Positions 60,380 to 64,000 of a DNA stretch of 64,000 nucleotides are shown here, piece after piece. The DNA is from Trichosporon coremiiforme (lineage: Eukaryota > Basidiomycota > Tremellomycetes > Trichosporonales > Trichosporonaceae). The notes below the pieces were generated by a model, which ran no database searches, was not told where the DNA came from, and worked only from the letters and a program-made list of their open reading frames with translations. The stretch covers positions 930,001 to 994,000 of the forward strand of contig BCJJ01000003.1 of NCBI GenBank assembly GCA_039545355.1, in the 5' to 3' direction. The position numbers and the translations under genes are program-made. Within the stretch, counting starts at the first letter, position 1. Each line of letters opens with the position of its first letter.

Positions 60380-61483
60380 GCTCAACTCGCAGCCCGGCAA
60401 CTCGCCGGGAGGTTGAGGCTGTACTAGCAGCGATGGGGCCGAGACAGAAGAGAGAAGAAGCAGAGGGGTTGAGAAAGGGAAGGAGAGGGGAAGCGGAGAG
60501 CGCAACCGCTCGTCTCGGTCCTTATCACTCCAACGCAGTTCGCAGCAACCTCGAGCAAACGTACTTGGCGTGCTTATCGCAACGCCTATCTCCAGCGAAT
60601 CGACCGTCACTCTCAACGTCATCGCCCACCGCTGGAATCAGTAAACATGCCGGGTCTGCTTCCGTCGAGCTCCCACTATTGCTGCGAGAGGGGCGCAGGC
60701 AACATGGGAGTTGGGAAAGTGAGAAGAACGAAGTTCAACGTACGCGCCACCCTCCGATCTACAGACCCTGGCCCGGACTCGGTGCCCGCCGCCCGCTCAT
60801 TTCGAACGTCGACAGGATGCATTTTCGAACGTCGACGAGATTCGATTTTCGACTCGCCCTGGCGAGTCCTCGTGGTCCCACTCGCCAGCGCGTCGCTTAC
60901 GTTGGCCGAGCCATCCTTCAGATCTCCTTGGTTTATATTTCGGGTTATGGTCCCAGGGCCGGGGCCGACAACGTGCACCCAGACCCTGCACGCTGCACGC
61001 ATACCTCGTTCCCCTGCCTGGGGGCCTGGGTGCAAGGCAAAGCGACGTAGTGACTCGGCATACTCGGCGCCTATGGGTGAGCGGTGGCGCACCACCGCTC
61101 CCGGCGGGGTTGTTCTAAAACTAAACCAAAGTCGAAACCAGAATTCGAATTTTGGTTAGGGATTAGCAGTCCAGGTGGAGGCCGCTCACTTGGCGCGCTT
61201 ACGCCGCCTGTGGACTCGCTTGCCCTCGCCTCGCCAGCTTGCCAGCCCACCTCCACCATTCCACCGCTCCATCTCCACCAGCCTCCACCATAGCTCTTCG
61301 AAAATCGACTCCACAACCCAGCCCCCACGCCAGGGAAAAGCTAAGTCCGACTGGTATTTGCATCGGTCGGTCTAGCGGGCAACACGACCGCGCAACAACA
61401 TAAAAGCATCGGTGACTTGATGCCTCCTTCTCCCAACGACATCAGTTTTTCCTTTGGCTACACCCACACCCAGCCTGCACATC
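60380..61483. other. Intergenic region with direct and inverted repeats
   Basis: About 1.1 kb. It holds two exact 13-nt copies of TTCGAACGTCGAC (60801-60813 and 60824-60836), and a perfect 9-bp hairpin at 61079-61100. Other open frames are not gene-like. Confidence 0.45.
61079..61100. repeat. Perfect inverted repeat (9-bp stem, 4-nt loop)
   Basis: GAGCGGTGG, loop CGCA, CCACCGCTC. No T run follows, so it is not a standard polymerase III or bacterial-type terminator. Confidence 0.85.
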
Positions 61484-61489
61484 TATATA
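61484..61489 (+). promoter_or_regulatory. TATA box upstream of small protein F
   Basis: TATATA located 93 nt before the ATG at 61577, followed by a C/A-rich leader. Supports the small frame as a transcribed gene. Confidence 0.55.
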
Positions 61490-61576
61490 CACGGCAGTTG
61501 ACTCTTCCTGCCCAGCACTACACTACTGCATCCACAACTATAACCCACGCTCGACTCGCTTCGCTCGCCGAGCATC

Positions 61577-61855
61577 ATGCCCTCCTGCACCGTCCACTTC
61601 CCGACGACGTACACCGCGGCCCGGTGGCTCGCTCTCCGTTCCGAGATCGTCGATGCACTGCATCTCTCCAACTCGCAAGATTTCGAGCTCGACGTCTCGT
61701 TCGCGCACGGCACGAGTGTGACTGTGAACCTGCGCGACGGCGACGAGGACACTGCCCGCCAACTTGAGCGCCTTGCGCGCGATTTCGATGGCCGCCCCGC
61801 CGACCCCGAGAGCGACTACAGCTCTGCTTCTGAGGGCGGGTACTCGCCCCCGTAA
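61577..61855 (+). CDS. Hypothetical small protein F (92 aa)
   Basis: Intronless 92-aa frame with a TATA box 93 nt upstream. Family unknown. A strand (CTVHFPTTYT), a helix (ARWLALRSEIVDAL), a strand pair (FELDVSFAHGTSVTVNLRD), then a helix (ARQLERLARDF) and an acidic/serine tail (ESDYSSASEGGYSPP). The W-x-x-LRS-x-I helix and G-T-x-VTV strand match small protein E. Codon use is strongly GC3-rich, like the housekeeping genes. Probably cytosolic; no signal peptide. Confidence 0.6.
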   Translation: MPSCTVHFPTTYTAARWLALRSEIVDALHLSNSQDFELDVSFAHGTSVTVNLRDGDEDTARQLERLARDFDGRPADPESDYSSASEGGYSPP

Positions 61856-63142
61856 ACCTCTCGACTGAGAGTTGTGATGCTCGCACGCTCGCATATTCCC
61901 ACCTCAAAGACGAGAATGAACGTTGTTCATCACTGTGGCTGAGGCGCCACACGAAACGCATAATAATGTAACCTCTCACCCCTCCTATTCTGCCATTAGG
62001 CACGTTGTATTATTTTCCATAGACTATGTTATTGTTGTACATTCTCTACATGCTCTACATTGCACGTTCGTCGCGAGCACTGGCGTTTGTTGACGCAACG
62101 TATTGTGACACTGTTGCGGTGGCGACGGGGCATGCAGATTTGCATTGCGCAGCGACGCTTCCCGTATTCTCAATGTTACTCATCGGCCAGCAACGCTGAC
62201 AAACGCACATGCGTTGCGGGTGCGAGGCGGTGGCTCGCGTCCGACCACGTTTGCGTCATCCGGCCCAGCCAAGCGCACTCTAGTGGCCGATTCGAAAATG
62301 GCCCGAACCAAATTCGAAACGCGGCGACTAACCCTGCACCACTTGCGTTGATAAGGAAGGCACGTAAGGCACGCCCCACCTTGCTCCTCCGTGCTCTACT
62401 TTGTCCAGTTACTGTAGTCGGCATACTCGGCCCCTTCTGGGCTCACCTGCTTCACGTGCACGCGTGCACGATGAAGCCAGGAGAAGGGTGCATGACCCGA
62501 CCGGCTAGCTCCGGTGCTCGGAATTGGGGGCCCCACTTACCCCGCACCCACCTTAACGGCCATGAGCGACGAGAATTGCGGGGAAGCCGTCAACTGCCGA
62601 CAGGAAGGTGTGAGGGCCAATAGAAATATGGCCAGATACCGATCACTGTTCCCGATCATCCGCCGGACCACCTGGATATCGCGACAATTCAAGTGAACAG
62701 GTGGGCGGCGAGATGCTGAATGCGGGGAAGTCGGGCAAGAGACCGACTGGCCCGACATGATTGCTCGGACGAGACCGAAGATGTGTGGGGGACTGGAGTG
62801 AGGGAGTGGTAAGGAGAGAATGGGTGGAGTGGAGTGGTGGAGTGGTGGAGCGCCGGACATGCCGGTGCCCAGGCCGGGATTCGAGCCGGAACACGGCTTG
62901 GCTTTCAATTGCAGATCGGCAGAGCGTGAAGAGTAATGCAAAAACTAGTCTAGCGCTGTTAGCGCTGCATGTCATTATACCCTATGTACAACATAACTCT
63001 CAATTATACTCCATGTACAACATAACTCTCAATCGTATCTCAGACTCCATCGTCAAGGATGTCCTCGCCCCAGAGCGGAAGTCTTCCAGAGGTGTATCCT
63101 CCTCTGGTCCTCGTCTCCATGTCCGAGCCTCAAGTCCGAATC
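61856..63142. other. Gene-poor region with repeats and a tRNA-like T arm
   Basis: About 1.29 kb. It includes GGAGTGGT-type repeats (62825-62850), a minus-strand sequence resembling a tRNA T arm at about 62870-62895 without the rest of a cloverleaf, and a 21-bp direct repeat (62984-63033). No confident coding region. Confidence 0.45.
62984..63033. repeat. Two direct copies of a 21-bp unit, 29-bp period
   Basis: Copies at 62984-63004 and 63013-63033 are identical (both begin ATGTACAACATAACTC). The 8 bases between them continue a 29-bp period. Confidence 0.9.
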
Positions 63143-63493
63143 TCAAGTGCGAGCAGCCTCAAGAAGGACCGACATGTCGTGTGCCGATACGAGAGCAAAG
63201 CGAGTCCTGAGCTTGCCGAGGAGCACTAGAGCCGCTGCATCACCGACAGAGGTGCCCTCGTCGTTGCAGATACGGCACTCGCCTTGGCCGTTTACAACGC
63301 AGTCGTGATCCAACTCGGGCGTGGAGGAACGTGATGGTGTGGAAACACCATCGTCTCCTGCCTCCAGTGATATCTCACCCAAGGAGTGGACGTAGTCATC
63401 GGTAGATTGCTCAACACCCGCACGCCATTCTTGAAGTCGCTGCTCAGACACGGCAGAGAGCCCGCTTGACGACAATGGTGCGCTCATGGTCAT
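63143..63493 (-). CDS. Hypothetical protein (116 aa)
   Basis: Intronless frame of 116 aa, family unknown. A serine-rich start (MTMSAPLSSSG) precedes a helix (EQRLQEWRAGVEQS), an acidic/serine-proline spacer, then a cysteine-containing segment (DHDCVVNGQGECRICND) and a helix rich in A and L (GDAAALVLLGKLRTRFAL). The cysteines are too few for a standard zinc finger. It lies directly downstream of the next minus-strand frame and could be an exon of the same gene, although I found no splice in frame. Confidence 0.4.
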   Translation of the reverse strand: MTMSAPLSSSGLSAVSEQRLQEWRAGVEQSTDDYVHSLGEISLEAGDDGVSTPSRSSTPELDHDCVVNGQGECRICNDEGTSVGDAAALVLLGKLRTRFALVSAHDMSVLLEAART

Positions 63494-63580
63494 TTGTGAA
63501 GTGCCGGCTGTTCGGGGGGGAACCTTTCCTCGTCATGCCAAGAGCCAGGCGTCGACTTGTCTTCACTGGGCGTGTTCCCA

Positions 63581-63904
63581 TCATCTCCCTTCCGGGGTTC
63601 CTTCGGCGTCACTGGCCCTGTGGTAGTCGATAAACTGAACACCGCCATCCTTGAGTTTCCAGATGGCGACGTCCATGTCACCTCTGGTCTGGATGTGAAT
63701 ACCGGGACAATTCCCATTGTATCTGAATGTGGATTGAAGGAGGGCGACAACGGCGCTATTCCAGCTCCTCTCAGCACAGGTCTGCTTGTGGAGGTCCCAA
63801 AGATCGACGATCAGTAGGTCGTTAAATGGTGTATTGGGATGAACAGTAAAATGAGATATTCGAGGGGGAGCCGGAGCAGAGTTGGAAGATGACGAGCCTT
63901 CCAT
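63581..63904 (-). CDS. Hypothetical protein (107 aa)
   Basis: Intronless frame of 107 aa, family unknown. After a serine-rich start come a strand (RISHFTVHP), a long helix region (LHKQTCAERSWNSAVVALL), a strand pair (GIHIQTRGDMDVAIWKL) and VQFIDYHRA. This layout is similar to the other small proteins in the region. A GTGACG near the end could be a donor that would extend the protein into downstream sequence; not established. Confidence 0.45.
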   Translation of the reverse strand: MEGSSSSNSAPAPPRISHFTVHPNTPFNDLLIVDLWDLHKQTCAERSWNSAVVALLQSTFRYNGNCPGIHIQTRGDMDVAIWKLKDGGVQFIDYHRASDAEGTPEGR

Positions 63905-64000
63905 GTCGGTGAAGTAGATGGATGATGAATGTCAACAATCAACTGCGAGCTAACAATACATGAATTAAATACTAGGTTTGTTGCCACCCGGCATTTATCA

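Noticed and set aside
62870..62895. tRNA-like T arm on the minus strand
   Set aside because: The GGCTCGAATCC motif is there, but no matching D arm, anticodon arm or acceptor stem can be built around it.

Overview
The window is nuclear DNA from a fungus, most likely a basidiomycete yeast of the Tremellomycetes (Trichosporonales-like; genus not determinable here). The DNA is GC-rich. Genes are cut by many short introns, mostly about 35-100 nt, with GTRAGT-type donors, CTAAC/CTGAC branch points and CAG acceptors. The set of single-copy genes is typically fungal. I rebuilt exon structures by hand. For nine genes (fucose-permease-like MFS, DAP1, MDM38, 2OG dioxygenase, RSC9, UTP7, HAPSTR1-like, Zn2Cys6 factor, ECM16), and for the second MFS transporter, the exon lengths sum to an exact multiple of three.

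Left part (1-52.8 kb) is a dense housekeeping block. In order: the 3' end of RMI1 (+); a FucP-like sugar MFS transporter (-); the heme protein DAP1 (-) divergent from the mitochondrial LETM1 protein MDM38 (+); an isopenicillin-N-synthase-type 2OG-Fe(II) oxygenase (-) with a 49-nt G tract in an intron; RSC9-like (-) divergent from UTP7 (+); a HAPSTR1/C16orf72-like protein (-); a Zn2Cys6 transcription factor (-); a sparse 2.1-kb gap; the Kelch protein KEL3 (-) divergent from FACT subunit SPT16 (+); giant VPS13 (-) divergent from DEAH helicase ECM16/DHR1 (+); a ferric-reductase-type oxidoreductase (-) with a long upstream gap; the G-patch/R3H protein SQS1 (-); and CCR4-NOT subunit NOT2 (-). Functional themes are ribosome biogenesis (UTP7, ECM16, SQS1), chromatin and transcription (RSC9, SPT16, NOT2), lipid or mitochondrial membranes (DAP1, MDM38, VPS13) and transport or iron.

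Right part (52.8-64 kb) is different. It is gene-poor and carries one recognisable gene, a monocarboxylate-type MFS transporter (+) with a good TATA box. Around it lie short open frames (70-175 aa) that I cannot assign to a known family. Two neighbouring frames (54150-54470 and 54822-55139) look like paralogues. Two others (60161-60379 and 61577-61855) resemble each other. Several share an apparent strand-helix-strand-strand-helix layout. This is the best candidate for undescribed biology in the window, but it rests on reading by eye only.
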